From: Prochlorococcus sp. AG-409-A10 | Lineage (GTDB): Bacteria; Cyanobacteriota; Cyanobacteriia; PCC-6307; Cyanobiaceae | NCBI GenBank assembly: GCA_003216175.1 | Contig: QCJG01000005.1 | Coordinates: forward strand, 1 to 64,000 | DNA: 64,000 nucleotides | Direction: 5' to 3' | Part shown: one piece after another, positions 32,291-40,496 of the stretch | How the letters are laid out: each line of letters starts with the position of its first letter | How positions within the stretch are numbered: the stretch's first letter is position 1 | Made by a program: the position numbers and the translations under genes | The notes under the pieces: generated by a model | The model's database searches: none | Told to the model about the DNA's origin: nothing | Seen by the model: the letters and a program-made list of their open reading frames with translations, nothing else

Positions 32291-32639
32291 AAAACAACTT
32301 AGTGAATACGAGCAATTAAGAATAGAAGCTCTAGATCACAACCTTTGGATTTCGACTCCGCTTGGAAAATTTTTAGATTCCGTTAAAACAAAAAAAAGAG
32401 AGCTCATCTCAAAACTTACACCTAAAACCTCAGCAGATTTTGTTTATAGACCACGAGAATGGGTAATTAGAGTTCCTGGTTCTTGTGCTTTAGACAGATT
32501 AAAGAAAAATGGTCTTCAGACAGTAGTTTGGGCTGAAGATGAAGATCAAGCAATGGATGTGGCAGTTGAAAAAAACGAATGGGAAATCTTAGATTTTCCT
32601 GTCAGATGGATTGCCTGTTTTCCTAAAAGACCTAGGTGA
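32256..32639 (+). CDS. 127-residue hypothetical protein
   Basis: It has a helical start (NPLRRLMGRVEKQLSEYEQL). A soluble domain with REWVIRVPGSCALDRLKKNG and DEDQAMDVAVEKNEW follows, resembling small beta-alpha ligand-binding folds. No name can be given. Confidence 0.5.
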   Translation: MNPLRRLMGRVEKQLSEYEQLRIEALDHNLWISTPLGKFLDSVKTKKRELISKLTPKTSADFVYRPREWVIRVPGSCALDRLKKNGLQTVVWAEDEDQAMDVAVEKNEWEILDFPVRWIACFPKRPR

Positions 32640-32646
32640 TATTTAA

Positions 32647-33234
32647 TTGAAAAGATCTTCAAGTAAAAAAATCAAAGGTAGTTATGAGTGGATATTATCT
32701 ACTATTTTTATATTTTACTTTGGTGGAAAAGCACTTATATGGCTTGAGGGAGTCTGGGATAACAATACTTTTTTCCCTTGGGAAAGAATTGAACCCAATT
32801 ATCCCTCTTTCGATAGTGCTCTAAAAGCATGCATAGAAGCTAATAAAAGGACACTTAATAATGAACGTGTAAAAGAGTTGTTTAATAAACGTTCAAACAG
32901 GGAAAGCTCATTTTTAGTCACCTATGATTTTTCTTTTGAGAGAACATTGTTGTCTAAGCAATGCAAAGTCATAGCAACAAAAGATCCCAACATTGGAAGA
33001 ATGGAAGGATCTTTTAGCTTTCTTGAGAAAAAATACAAAGATCCCCACAATGTAAGAATGGAGGGAGGCCGAGGTTCTATTGAGAAAAATCCCGATGAAA
33101 GTAACAAATATCTAATAGCAACTCCTACGATTGTGACGAAGTCTAATAGCCGCCTTGAAGAGGATGTCTATTTCCCTTACAAAGAAAGCTGGGAAAAACG
33201 GGAAAAATTTATATATGGTTATACCAAAAATTAG
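32647..33234 (+). CDS. membrane-anchored hypothetical protein
   Basis: The 195-residue product begins at TTG. It has an N-terminal anchor (WILSTIFIFYFGGKALIWLE) and a soluble domain with two cysteines (LKACIEANKR; SKQCKVIAT). Two segments (NIGRMEGSFSFLEKKYKDPH and NVRMEGGRGSIEKNPDE) are internally similar, so a short duplication may have occurred. Confidence 0.5.
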   Translation: MKRSSSKKIKGSYEWILSTIFIFYFGGKALIWLEGVWDNNTFFPWERIEPNYPSFDSALKACIEANKRTLNNERVKELFNKRSNRESSFLVTYDFSFERTLLSKQCKVIATKDPNIGRMEGSFSFLEKKYKDPHNVRMEGGRGSIEKNPDESNKYLIATPTIVTKSNSRLEEDVYFPYKESWEKREKFIYGYTKN

Positions 33235-33273
33235 CCAGCGAACCATCAGCGGTATTTGCTTTTAGGAAAACAG

Positions 33274-33432
33274 ATGAACCGTCAAAAACGATTAAATATC
33301 AAACGTGTCATCTTCTTCCCTTTAATAGTTTATGCAGCATATTTATTTCTCGATAGTTTTATGCCGTTGTTTATGGTTGGATTTGTAATTTGGTTGCTAT
33401 ATAACTGGACTGGTAAAAGGAGATTTTGGTAA
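33274..33432 (+). CDS. 52-residue membrane protein (copy B)
   Basis: MNRQKRLNIKRVIFFPLIVY begins the second copy of the 31648 gene. The last 30 residues and most of the DNA are conserved. Tandem duplication within 1.6 kb. Confidence 0.6.
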   Translation: MNRQKRLNIKRVIFFPLIVYAAYLFLDSFMPLFMVGFVIWLLYNWTGKRRFW

Positions 33433-33461
33433 TGAAACAATCAGATTTATAGGAATAATAA

Positions 33462-33626
33462 ATGAAGATAATTTTTTTGATTGCAATTCTTTGTGGTCTT
33501 ACTTTCCCAAGTGTGCGTATAACCCTTGCAGCGTTATTAGAAGGGACGTCTGACTATCTATATGATTCAGCAAAGAAGGAAAAGACTTTTATTCCCTATT
33601 GGCTGAAGAAGGTAAGAGATGACTAA
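33462..33626 (+). CDS. 54-residue secreted or membrane peptide
   Basis: MKIIFLIAILCGLTFPSVRI is a signal-like helix, followed by DYLYDSAKKEKTFIPYWLKK. It converges with the minus-strand gene at 33623 and overlaps its stop by four bases. Confidence 0.45.
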   Translation: MKIIFLIAILCGLTFPSVRITLAALLEGTSDYLYDSAKKEKTFIPYWLKKVRDD

Positions 33627-33787
33627 TTAATATTTATTCCGTACTGTCCTGCGATACCTTCTAAGTCATCCATCGAAAGATCATAGAAATAACTGCGAAT
33701 ACATTGAAAGGCATGAAAGCTTTCTAGCTTTCCTCTCCCTTTGTAGATTTCTCTAGCAATCTTGAGTGCAAGTTGTTCTTTTGTCAT
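33623..33787 (-). CDS. 54-residue hypothetical protein
   Basis: The start at 33787 (MTKEQLALKIAREIYKGRGK) sits just after the stop of the gene upstream. The rest (FQCIRSYFYDLSMDDLEGIA) is helical. No family recognised. Confidence 0.5.
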   Translation of the reverse strand: MTKEQLALKIAREIYKGRGKLESFHAFQCIRSYFYDLSMDDLEGIAGQYGININ

Positions 33788-33791
33788 TAGA

Positions 33792-34073
33792 TCAAGCAGC
33801 CTCTGGACACCATCCAATCTTTCTCTCTAGTCGCTGCATCCAACACTGACACTTTGAAGTTAGATGATCTCCATGAGGGATAAGACGTTGATGGAGATGA
33901 CAAGTAAGAATTGTTCTGCAATGCCTGTCGCAGCAATAATTGAAATGTTGACATGTCATGCAAACGCTAGCTGAACGTGTGTGTTTAAGAGTGTCTTCTT
34001 CGAGATAGTCCCACTCCTCTGCTGGGTTGTAATGCTTCTGGGGTAAAACTTTTTGGGTGCGATACGAAGACAT
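33792..34073 (-). CDS. cysteine-rich probable metal-binding protein
   Basis: The 93-residue product (start MSSYRTQKVLPQKHYNPAEE) carries nine cysteines and several histidines. They sit in CMTCQHFNYCCDRHCRTILT, then CHLHQRLIPHGDHLTSKCQC. These are arranged like zinc or iron-sulfur ligands. A second gene follows after a short gap. Function unknown. Confidence 0.6.
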   Translation of the reverse strand: MSSYRTQKVLPQKHYNPAEEWDYLEEDTLKHTRSASVCMTCQHFNYCCDRHCRTILTCHLHQRLIPHGDHLTSKCQCWMQRLERKIGWCPEAA

Positions 34074-34490
34074 TGCCTTAATCCAATAGGTTCTGCTACC
34101 ACTGAATTCCAATCTGATGCACGAAAAACGGCATAGGGTGAGGACGTTGGAGCCATGTATCTGTAGCAGTACATCCGTACTAGCAATGGTAAGGAGGTGT
34201 TGTCAAGCATTAAATTCAGGCTTCACGAAAAAATGACGCAAATATTTGAAGTCGATTAACGATGGAGTATGGACGTGACCACCCCCAGCCACCTTTAAAG
34301 ATCGCGACACGGGAAGATCATCACCTTAGTTAAAAGCGTTAGATTAGCTATCTAGCGCACTTCTTTTAACCCTCAACGATAAACAAAGGGATAGAGCAAT
34401 AGTGTCACAGATTGGCACAAGAGCAGCAGGAACACGCAAGGGAGCGAAGCTGAAAGGAATTATCTTTGATGCTCTAGCAGCAAAGGTTAT

Positions 34491-34673
34491 TTAACCTTCA
34501 ATTAAATCCTGAATCTCTGAAGGATATGGTATTTGTTGTTTTCTATTGTAAGCACGTACATATTTCTTTCGATGTCTACCGATCATATTCAGATCAAACG
34601 TAGATAAACCATTTTCATTCTCAAAAGGTAAAAGAGGGCATCTCTTCACTATCTTTTTGTGTGATTCATCCAT
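34491..34673 (-). CDS. 60-residue basic hypothetical protein
   Basis: The product is basic (MDESHKKIVKRCPLLPFENE, RHRKKYVRAYNRKQQIPYPS). It could bind nucleic acid. The region 34211-34490 just left of it has no recognisable gene. Marginal evidence. Confidence 0.4.
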   Translation of the reverse strand: MDESHKKIVKRCPLLPFENENGLSTFDLNMIGRHRKKYVRAYNRKQQIPYPSEIQDLIEG

Positions 34674-35014
34674 TAGATCTCTACCAATATTATTTATAAA
34701 AAATCAACTAGAAAATATCACAAGAAAAATTAGTCAGTTTATCAACCGTATCCATAACGAAAACAAAAAAGAAAAAGAGCTCGATCAAATCGGGCTCATC
34801 GTTTTAACACTCAGTCAATGTATAAATGAGAAAGCTAACAAAGCACCAAAGGAGATTAACTATTGGCTTATGAAATATGAGCCTTGAATAACGTTGTATT
34901 CCATCACCATTCCAAGCAACTAGAATCATTAAAAATTCAAACTATCAAAGAAGTCATATGAAAGCATCCACTCTTTTTAGAGCTTTCTAAAGCAGATAAA
35001 AATATGTATTAATT

Positions 35015-36301
35015 ATGAATAAATTGCGCCCTCTACCAACTACTGGTGCCCGAACTGGAATTCTTGAGGCTCTAGCATTTTTCCGGGATCCTAACTTCGC
35101 TAAAAGCCGATTTGATCGCCTTGGGAATGTCTTTGAGACATCAATGCTTGGCCAATCAATGGTTTTCATTCAGGGGGAGAAAGCTATTTCTGATTTGTTA
35201 TCTCAATCAGAAGCAATAGAAGGTTGGTGGCCTGCAAGTGTCCAACAACTTTTAGGTAGCCATTCACTAGCCAACCGCAATGGTCCCTCTCACAAAGCAA
35301 GAAGAAGAGTAGTAGCCCAATTATTCTCGTCTTCAGCACTTCAACGCTATAGCCCTCGCATTATCAGCTTGATTGATGAGCTCGCAGACGAACTAAAAAC
35401 TGCACAAGCTCCTCTCCCTTTGGCTGAAAAAATGCGACGCTTCGCTTTTTCCGTTATAGCTACAACTGTTCTGGGACTGGAGGGTAATGATCGTGATAAG
35501 TTATTTTCTGATTTCGAGATCTGGACCAAGGCACTCTTCTCAATTCCCATCGCTCTTCCAGGAAGTCCCTTTGCTAAAGCTCTCAAGGCAAGAAAACGTT
35601 TACTTAAAAGACTTCAAGAAATACTGAGCAATCCTATCAATAGCAAAGGCGGCTTGGATTTACTAGCAGGGAGTCTTGATGAAGCAGGCATTCCTTTAAC
35701 TGATCAGGATTTGGGAGAACAACTACTTCTACTTTTATTTGCTGGATACGAAACTACAGCTTCTGCCCTGAGCTGCCTAATGCGGGAATTACTTCTCAAG
35801 CCACAGATAGAAACATGGCTACGTGAAGAGATAGACATTCTAGATTGGCCGCCAACTCCTGATCAGGCAACTATGGTTTACAGTCCCATCAATGCTCCAA
35901 GACTTGATGCCCTCGTAAAGGAAGTTATGAGATTTAATCCACCAGTAGGTGGTTTTTTTCGCCGTACCAAGAAAACGATTATCTTAGATGACATTGTCGT
36001 TCCTAATAATCGTGTCGTCCAAGTAGCTTTAATTGCATCTAACCGTCATGGGATTGTTGATCTAGATATCTTTCGACCACAACGTCATCTAGAAAATGAA
36101 TGCTCTTTAAACCTGATGCCATTCGGTGGAGGTGAACGTGTATGCCTTGGTAAATCGTTAGCTGAACTTGAAATCCGACTGATGGTCGTTGGATTGTTTC
36201 GTAAATTAAAACTTGAAGTTATTCCAGATCAAGACTTCAGCCTACGTCAAATCCCCAGTCCCTCTCCTCGTGATGGATTGCTCGTCAAGGTAAAAGATTG
36301 A
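35015..36301 (+). CDS. cytochrome P450
   Basis: The 428-residue product is a bacterial P450. The I-helix motif LLFAGYETTASALS is present (about residue 245). The K-helix ExxR lies in LVKEVMRFNPP, and the heme-thiolate loop FGGGERVCLGKS gives the axial cysteine near residue 376. There is no transmembrane anchor. P450s of this type (CYP120-like) oxidise retinoid or fatty-acid-like substrates; the real substrate is unknown. A ferredoxin-containing protein is encoded next door at 36524, which may supply electrons. Confidence 0.92.
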   Translation: MNKLRPLPTTGARTGILEALAFFRDPNFAKSRFDRLGNVFETSMLGQSMVFIQGEKAISDLLSQSEAIEGWWPASVQQLLGSHSLANRNGPSHKARRRVVAQLFSSSALQRYSPRIISLIDELADELKTAQAPLPLAEKMRRFAFSVIATTVLGLEGNDRDKLFSDFEIWTKALFSIPIALPGSPFAKALKARKRLLKRLQEILSNPINSKGGLDLLAGSLDEAGIPLTDQDLGEQLLLLLFAGYETTASALSCLMRELLLKPQIETWLREEIDILDWPPTPDQATMVYSPINAPRLDALVKEVMRFNPPVGGFFRRTKKTIILDDIVVPNNRVVQVALIASNRHGIVDLDIFRPQRHLENECSLNLMPFGGGERVCLGKSLAELEIRLMVVGLFRKLKLEVIPDQDFSLRQIPSPSPRDGLLVKVKD

Positions 36302-36523
36302 CATAGAGTTTAGAAACAGGTGTGAGAATGTTAACCATTCACACACCACCCACACATCGCGTTATAGCTGAGATCCCTAGCACCAATCAAACATTGACTT
36401 AAAAACATCTTTTGCTAATAAATAGTTCCCTTTATGTGATAACAACCAATCTTAGCGAATCAGGAATCTCTATCCAAACTTGCAAGACCAGATACAATTC
36501 ATTGATTAGATAATCAAATTGCG

Positions 36524-37438
36524 ATGGCTCGCATAAAAGATCGGCTGAAAAATAATTCACCTGGTCCATTTTTTGTGGATTCAAGTTGCATTGATTGTGG
36601 TAGTTGCTGGCAAATAGACCCAGAACATTTTGCACCAACTGGAAGCAGTTCTTACGTTCACACTCAGCCAAATGGACAACAAGAAGTTGAAAAAGCTCTT
36701 TTAGCCCTAATCGATTGTCCTGTTGCAGCAATCGGCGCTCCAAAACACCTGACCGCAAACTCATCTGCTGATGTTTTCCCAATACTGGTTACCAAACATC
36801 CTGCAGGAGATGTCTATTACTGCGGTTGGAGTTCAAAACGTAGTTTTGGCGCCAGCAGTTGGCTAATTCTTTGTGCAGAAGGCAACGTGCTTATCGACTC
36901 CCCTCGCTGGAGTGCTCCACTTGCCAAACAAATCAAAAAGATGGGTGGTATAAGCAAAATAGTTCTAACTCATCGAGATGATGTGGCAGACCACGCAAAT
37001 TGGGCCAAAGCTTTTAACTGTGAAAGGTGGATTCACCAAGATGATGCAGATGCAGCACCTGAAGCAGAAAAGCAAGTCATAGGAATGAATGTTCTCGCTC
37101 TTCTAAAGAACTTTAAGTTAATTCCAACACCTGGACATACCAAAGGATCAATGGTCGCTGTACTTGGTGATCAACAACAAATTCTTTTTAGTGGAGATCA
37201 CCTTTGGTGGAATCCCAAAAAGTCCGTAACAGTTGCATCAAAAGATTATTGCTGGTGGAATTGGACCGAGCAATTGAAATCAGTAGAAAGGCTTCTTGAT
37301 CTAGAAGTTCACTGGTTGTTACCTGGGCATGGATATGCCCATCAATTCAAGCCAGGACAATGGAAAGAGGCGCTCGAACAAACATTGCGTCATGCAGCAA
37401 GAGCAACCTCATCCAGACATCACATAACAATTAACTGA
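36524..37438 (+). CDS. ferredoxin domain fused to metallo-beta-lactamase-fold domain
   Basis: The 304-residue product has an N-terminal single-cluster ferredoxin-like motif (SSCIDCGSCWQIDPEHF and a distal LIDCPVAAIG, four cysteines). The C-terminal domain (about residues 95-290) is a metallo-beta-lactamase fold: ILTHRDDVADH metal site, then PTPGHTKGSM, SGDHLWW and LLPGHGYAH. The first motif is HRDDVADH, close to the usual H-x-H-x-D-H. The fusion suggests an iron-sulfur-dependent hydrolase or oxidoreductase. It may serve the P450. Confidence 0.85.
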   Translation: MARIKDRLKNNSPGPFFVDSSCIDCGSCWQIDPEHFAPTGSSSYVHTQPNGQQEVEKALLALIDCPVAAIGAPKHLTANSSADVFPILVTKHPAGDVYYCGWSSKRSFGASSWLILCAEGNVLIDSPRWSAPLAKQIKKMGGISKIVLTHRDDVADHANWAKAFNCERWIHQDDADAAPEAEKQVIGMNVLALLKNFKLIPTPGHTKGSMVAVLGDQQQILFSGDHLWWNPKKSVTVASKDYCWWNWTEQLKSVERLLDLEVHWLLPGHGYAHQFKPGQWKEALEQTLRHAARATSSRHHITIN

Positions 37439-37459
37439 CTAAAGTCAGTCCATTTTCTT

Positions 37460-37597
37460 TTAATTAGCCATCATATAAAACATAAACCCTGCAAGAATGG
37501 TGAGCTTTGCACCAATGCCATAAGCAATTATCTTTCCAAATCTTGAGCCTCTGGAATAATCAGACCAATGATTATCAGCCTTATCACTTGAAGTCAT
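37460..37597 (-). CDS. 45-residue single-span membrane peptide (copy B)
   Basis: Same product as at 20417 with substitutions only near the end (GAKLTILAGFMFYMM). Part of the duplicated 0.8 kb block. Confidence 0.55.
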   Translation of the reverse strand: MTSSDKADNHWSDYSRGSRFGKIIAYGIGAKLTILAGFMFYMMAN

Positions 37598-38257
37598 TTT
37601 TAATTAGAGAAAAAGGTTTAGCGAGAAAAGGAAGTTGCTATGCAGTACACCTCCCTTAACTCTCATTGGATCAATGCTCACTGATAACCAATGTTCGTAC
37701 AAAATAACCACAGATCTTTCATATCCCTAGGCCGGTTGAGGTAGGGGTAACCAGTTCGAGTTAATTAGACAAGCTGCACCACCTAACAATTGGGGCAAGT
37801 ATTAATCCATCGAGTTATTGTTGTTGGTTCATAAATATGACCTGATGCCTCAACAATTGGTTTTGTCTCAGGGTTAGTGAAGATGTCATATAAAACATTT
37901 TCGGGACCTTCGAACATAACGGTTGCTCGTTTTGGATCGTCCTTGCATTGGCCGATATAAAAAGTCCTCACACCCATTTCTTTGAACATTGCTTGTTGTT
38001 CAGGAGCGTTCATATGCGTGCAGTATTCTTCAAATGTATTGCTCAACTTGAAGTCTAAAACAGTGATTTCAGTTGCCATTAGGTCAGAAAATTTTAGAAA
38101 TTAAAGCACAGAGCGTAGCGACATGACTGTTGAAGCAATAACAAAAAGAAGCATGATGTAGATATGAACTTCGCTGATAACTGGGCCAGGATTTTTGTTG
38201 TGATTACGTTTCTGACTTTTGGAGAAGCTCAGATTATTGGTGGAATCACTCTCAATT
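37463..38257. repeat. 0.8 kb segmental duplication, copy B
   Basis: Matches 20424-21213 with few differences. The right boundary falls inside the following small membrane-protein gene, which is truncated here. Confidence 0.85.
37783..38079 (-). CDS. DUF3764-like protein (copy B)
   Basis: Product differs from copy A at 20739 by a single Ser to Thr change near the start. The near-identity of the whole block implies a recent duplication or ongoing gene conversion. Confidence 0.75.
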   Translation of the reverse strand: MATEITVLDFKLSNTFEEYCTHMNAPEQQAMFKEMGVRTFYIGQCKDDPKRATVMFEGPENVLYDIFTNPETKPIVEASGHIYEPTTITRWINTCPNC

Positions 38258-38274
38258 TTATTGCTAGTGTCTAA
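38164..38274 (+). pseudogene. truncated copy of small membrane protein
   Basis: MNFADNWARIFVVITFLTFG matches the protein at 21120, but the second half is replaced by unrelated sequence and a stop where the 0.8 kb duplication ends. Confidence 0.55.
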
Positions 38275-38277
38275 TCT

Positions 38278-38583
38278 TTAGTTGGTGGCGAAATAACCTT
38301 GTCGAACTAATTCATCAAATACGATTGCACCTTTTGCTTTTTGACCAATCGATGGTGGCGAGCAGTTATCTAAAACAGCAGCTAGACAAGTGATCCAAAC
38401 ACTACCCTCGCAAACATTTGCAGCTTGGCAAATGTGAGTTGGTGCAATTTTTAGACAACCTTGCGTACGTGAAACTTTAATACTTTCAATTTGAGTATCT
38501 AGCTCTATCTCCAGCATCTGTAATTCATCCTTTGTCATCTCTGATCCTGAGGAATAGCATTCAAGTAATAATTGATAATTCAT
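38278..38583 (-). CDS. soluble hypothetical protein with cysteines
   Basis: The 101-residue product contains four to five cysteines in the middle (GCLKIAPTHICQAANVCEGS, ITCLAAVLDNC) after a helical start. It overlaps the stop of the upstream membrane-peptide gene (ATGA), so the pair is coupled. Unknown family. Confidence 0.5.
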   Translation of the reverse strand: MNYQLLLECYSSGSEMTKDELQMLEIELDTQIESIKVSRTQGCLKIAPTHICQAANVCEGSVWITCLAAVLDNCSPPSIGQKAKGAIVFDELVRQGYFATN

Positions 38584-38714
38584 TTATTTTTCTTCTCTGT
38601 TTGCTGCTCAAAGCCATCCTTAAAATCAGAGCCTGATTTGTTAAACCGAGCGAGTAATGCTGCTATGGGTAGCCCTATCAAAAGAGCTACTAGCCATTGA
38701 GAAGTATCTTCCAT
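38580..38714 (-). CDS. 44-residue single-span membrane peptide
   Basis: MEDTSQWLVALLIGLPIAAL has one membrane span; the tail is charged (SDFKDGFEQQTEKKNK). Operon with the gene at 38278. Confidence 0.5.
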   Translation of the reverse strand: MEDTSQWLVALLIGLPIAALLARFNKSGSDFKDGFEQQTEKKNK

Positions 38715-38856
38715 TAATTGATTTTAAGCTCTACCGACTGAAGTAAATCCTTTTTCTCATTACTATTAATTCACTATGAAGTAGTAATTGAGTAAAAGCC
38801 GAGGTGTTGGAATCACAAGGAATCAAGTAGAAAATATTTATCCGATCAGGAGGTTT

Positions 38857-39021
38857 ATGAAGCTTAGAACCCCATTTTCAGCCATCAAAAACGCGTTGAG
38901 TGATATTAGAGTTATGCATGATTTTAATTACGAAATCCCAGATGAAACAAGAGAGGAGTTTTGGAAAGAGGAATGTGAAATCCACCCAACCTCCTCAACA
39001 TGCAAAGTCTATGACGACTAA
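38857..39021 (+). CDS. CP12-like small protein
   Basis: The start at 38857 has AGGAGG three bases upstream and matches the copy at the left edge of the window. The last 20 residues read EECEIHPTSSTCKVYDD, the pattern of the CP12 C-terminal loop (Cys, Pro, Cys, then a Tyr-Asp-Asp/Glu end). In CP12 this loop forms a redox disulfide and binds GAPDH in the Calvin cycle. The N-terminal PRK-binding cysteine pair is absent, so this is a half-CP12 type of 54 residues. A role in light-dark control of carbon metabolism is inference. Confidence 0.65.
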   Translation: MKLRTPFSAIKNALSDIRVMHDFNYEIPDETREEFWKEECEIHPTSSTCKVYDD

Positions 39022-39036
39022 TAAGACAAACATTTA

Positions 39037-39219
39037 ATGGATCCTCTAGATCCTGCTCTTCAAAGTACAGCCGTATCAGGAGTTAAGCCTTTACTTACTC
39101 TGGCAATTTTTGCTGGATTAGGATCTTTTTTCCTTGGAGCACTTGTTACTGCTATTAGAAGAGGAATGAAAGAAGACGGTTGGTTCAAATTCAATAAAGA
39201 TGAAAAAGAGCAAGACTAA
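39037..39219 (+). CDS. 60-residue single-span membrane protein
   Basis: MDPLDPALQSTAVSGVKPLL, a membrane segment (LTLAIFAGLGSFFLGALVTA) and a charged end (KEDGWFKFNKDEKEQD). Fifteen bases after the CP12-like stop, so probably co-transcribed. Unknown family. Confidence 0.55.
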   Translation: MDPLDPALQSTAVSGVKPLLTLAIFAGLGSFFLGALVTAIRRGMKEDGWFKFNKDEKEQD

Positions 39220-39298
39220 TCAATTGCATTTTTAAAGTCTCTAATCTGCACAAATTGATCAACTTCTTACTATTAGGCCAAGCTGCGGATAACTCTTC

Positions 39299-39502
39299 AT
39301 GCAAAGAATACTAATTACTCTTGGCCTAATAATCGCTTCGATCGGTGTTCTATATCCTTACTTAAAACAAATAGGCTTGGGAAAATTACCTGGGGATATC
39401 ATCCTTCGAGGTGAGAATTCAACTTTTTATTTCCCAATAGTTAGTTGTATTGCAATTAGTCTGCTGCTTACAGTCATTTTTAATTTATTCCGATCCACCT
39501 GA
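39299..39502 (+). CDS. DUF2905-type small membrane protein (copy B)
   Basis: Product nearly identical to that at 232-435 (LPGDIILRGENSTFYFP present). Its stop overlaps the ATG of the next small membrane gene. The CP12-like, DUF2905 neighbourhood is the same as at the left edge. Confidence 0.8.
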   Translation: MQRILITLGLIIASIGVLYPYLKQIGLGKLPGDIILRGENSTFYFPIVSCIAISLLLTVIFNLFRST

Positions 39503-39678
39503 TGAGTTTTGCTGATAACTGGGCCAGGGTTTTTGTCGTGATTACGTTTCTGACTTTTGGAGAAGCTCAAATCATTGGTGGAATCGTTCCGAATCTGATT
39601 GCTTTTGTTTTATTCCTTGGAGCAATTGGATACTTTGCTTCAACGCCTACTTTGCGACCATCTTCATCTTTGGCATGA
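39502..39678 (+). pseudogene. small membrane protein truncated at a recombination junction
   Basis: MSFADNWARVFVVITFLTFG and GAIGYFAST match the protein at 21120 up to about 39645. After that the sequence is the antisense of the helicase gene at 39567. The last 11 residues are therefore foreign. Confidence 0.6.
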
Positions 39679-40496
39679 TCTAAACGAACCACCATTGAAG
39701 GTTCCTCTGCCCAACTTTTGGCTCCTGAATGGGAGCCTTTTTCTGTGCCGTCATGGCTAATAAAACCAATATGGCATTTATTAGGTTGTGCAATAATTTC
39801 TCTCATGTAAGAAAGAAGTACACGCACAGAATCGTTATCCGTGTACTTCCAACCACCCCTTGATGCAACACTTTTTGCACTATCAATCCAAACGACATCA
39901 ATCCCTTTTGACTTAATAAATTCCTCTAGTTTTACAACTCCATTTATGTCTGCTGACCATGCCTCATGCCCCTGCTCAGATTCATAAGCCCATAGATGAA
40001 TCTTTGGATTGTCGCCGTAAAAAATTGGATCATCATCAGCGATCCCAAGATCATCCATTGCACTTTTAAAGGTGTTTGCACCTCCATCAGTTGCAATAAA
40101 TAAGGCATTACCAGCCTTGCAAGGTTTACTCCGATCAAGGACATTTATACCCTTAGCAAAGTTGTAAGCAATAAATAAAGCCAGTGTTGTTTTACCAGTA
40201 CCAGCTACTGCATAAAGAAGAGAAATATCTCCTTCAAGTAACCAGCCATCCATCAAATAACAGAGTGGTTTTACTTTTGAAAGATCAACTGAATCTTGAA
40301 CAATTGGATTCTTTTTAAGTTTCCCATTGCTTAATCTTTTAAATAATGCGCTTGTGATTTGTTCAGGAGTGAGCTTGTATTCAGTTTTTATTTCTGCTCT
40401 AAGAGTCATCTCCTCATCAAGATCATCAGCTCGAATTGAATCAAGTAGTTCTTGAATTAACCCTGTAAATGTTGACCCCTCTTCATCAGGAGACAT
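39567..40496 (-). CDS. RepA/DnaB-like AAA helicase with replaced C-terminus
   Basis: The 309-residue product has Walker A AVAGTGKTTLALFIAYNFAK (about residue 95) and a Walker B-like VVWIDSAK (about residue 200). It also has GFISHDGTEKGSHSGAKSWAEE, which matches plasmid and phage RepA-type AAA ATPases. Its start overlaps the primase gene upstream. The last ~26 residues are the antisense of the membrane-protein gene at 39502, showing that the true C-terminus was cut off by recombination near 39645. Confidence 0.75.
   Translation of the reverse strand: MSPDEEGSTFTGLIQELLDSIRADDLDEEMTLRAEIKTEYKLTPEQITSALFKRLSNGKLKKNPIVQDSVDLSKVKPLCYLMDGWLLEGDISLLYAVAGTGKTTLALFIAYNFAKGINVLDRSKPCKAGNALFIATDGGANTFKSAMDDLGIADDDPIFYGDNPKIHLWAYESEQGHEAWSADINGVVKLEEFIKSKGIDVVWIDSAKSVASRGGWKYTDNDSVRVLLSYMREIIAQPNKCHIGFISHDGTEKGSHSGAKSWAEEPSMVVRLDHAKDEDGRKVGVEAKYPIAPRNKTKAIRFGTIPPMI

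Noticed and set aside
34657-34887. 76-residue plus-strand frame
   Set aside because: It overlaps the minus-strand 34491 gene at its start, has no ribosome-binding site and no recognisable features.
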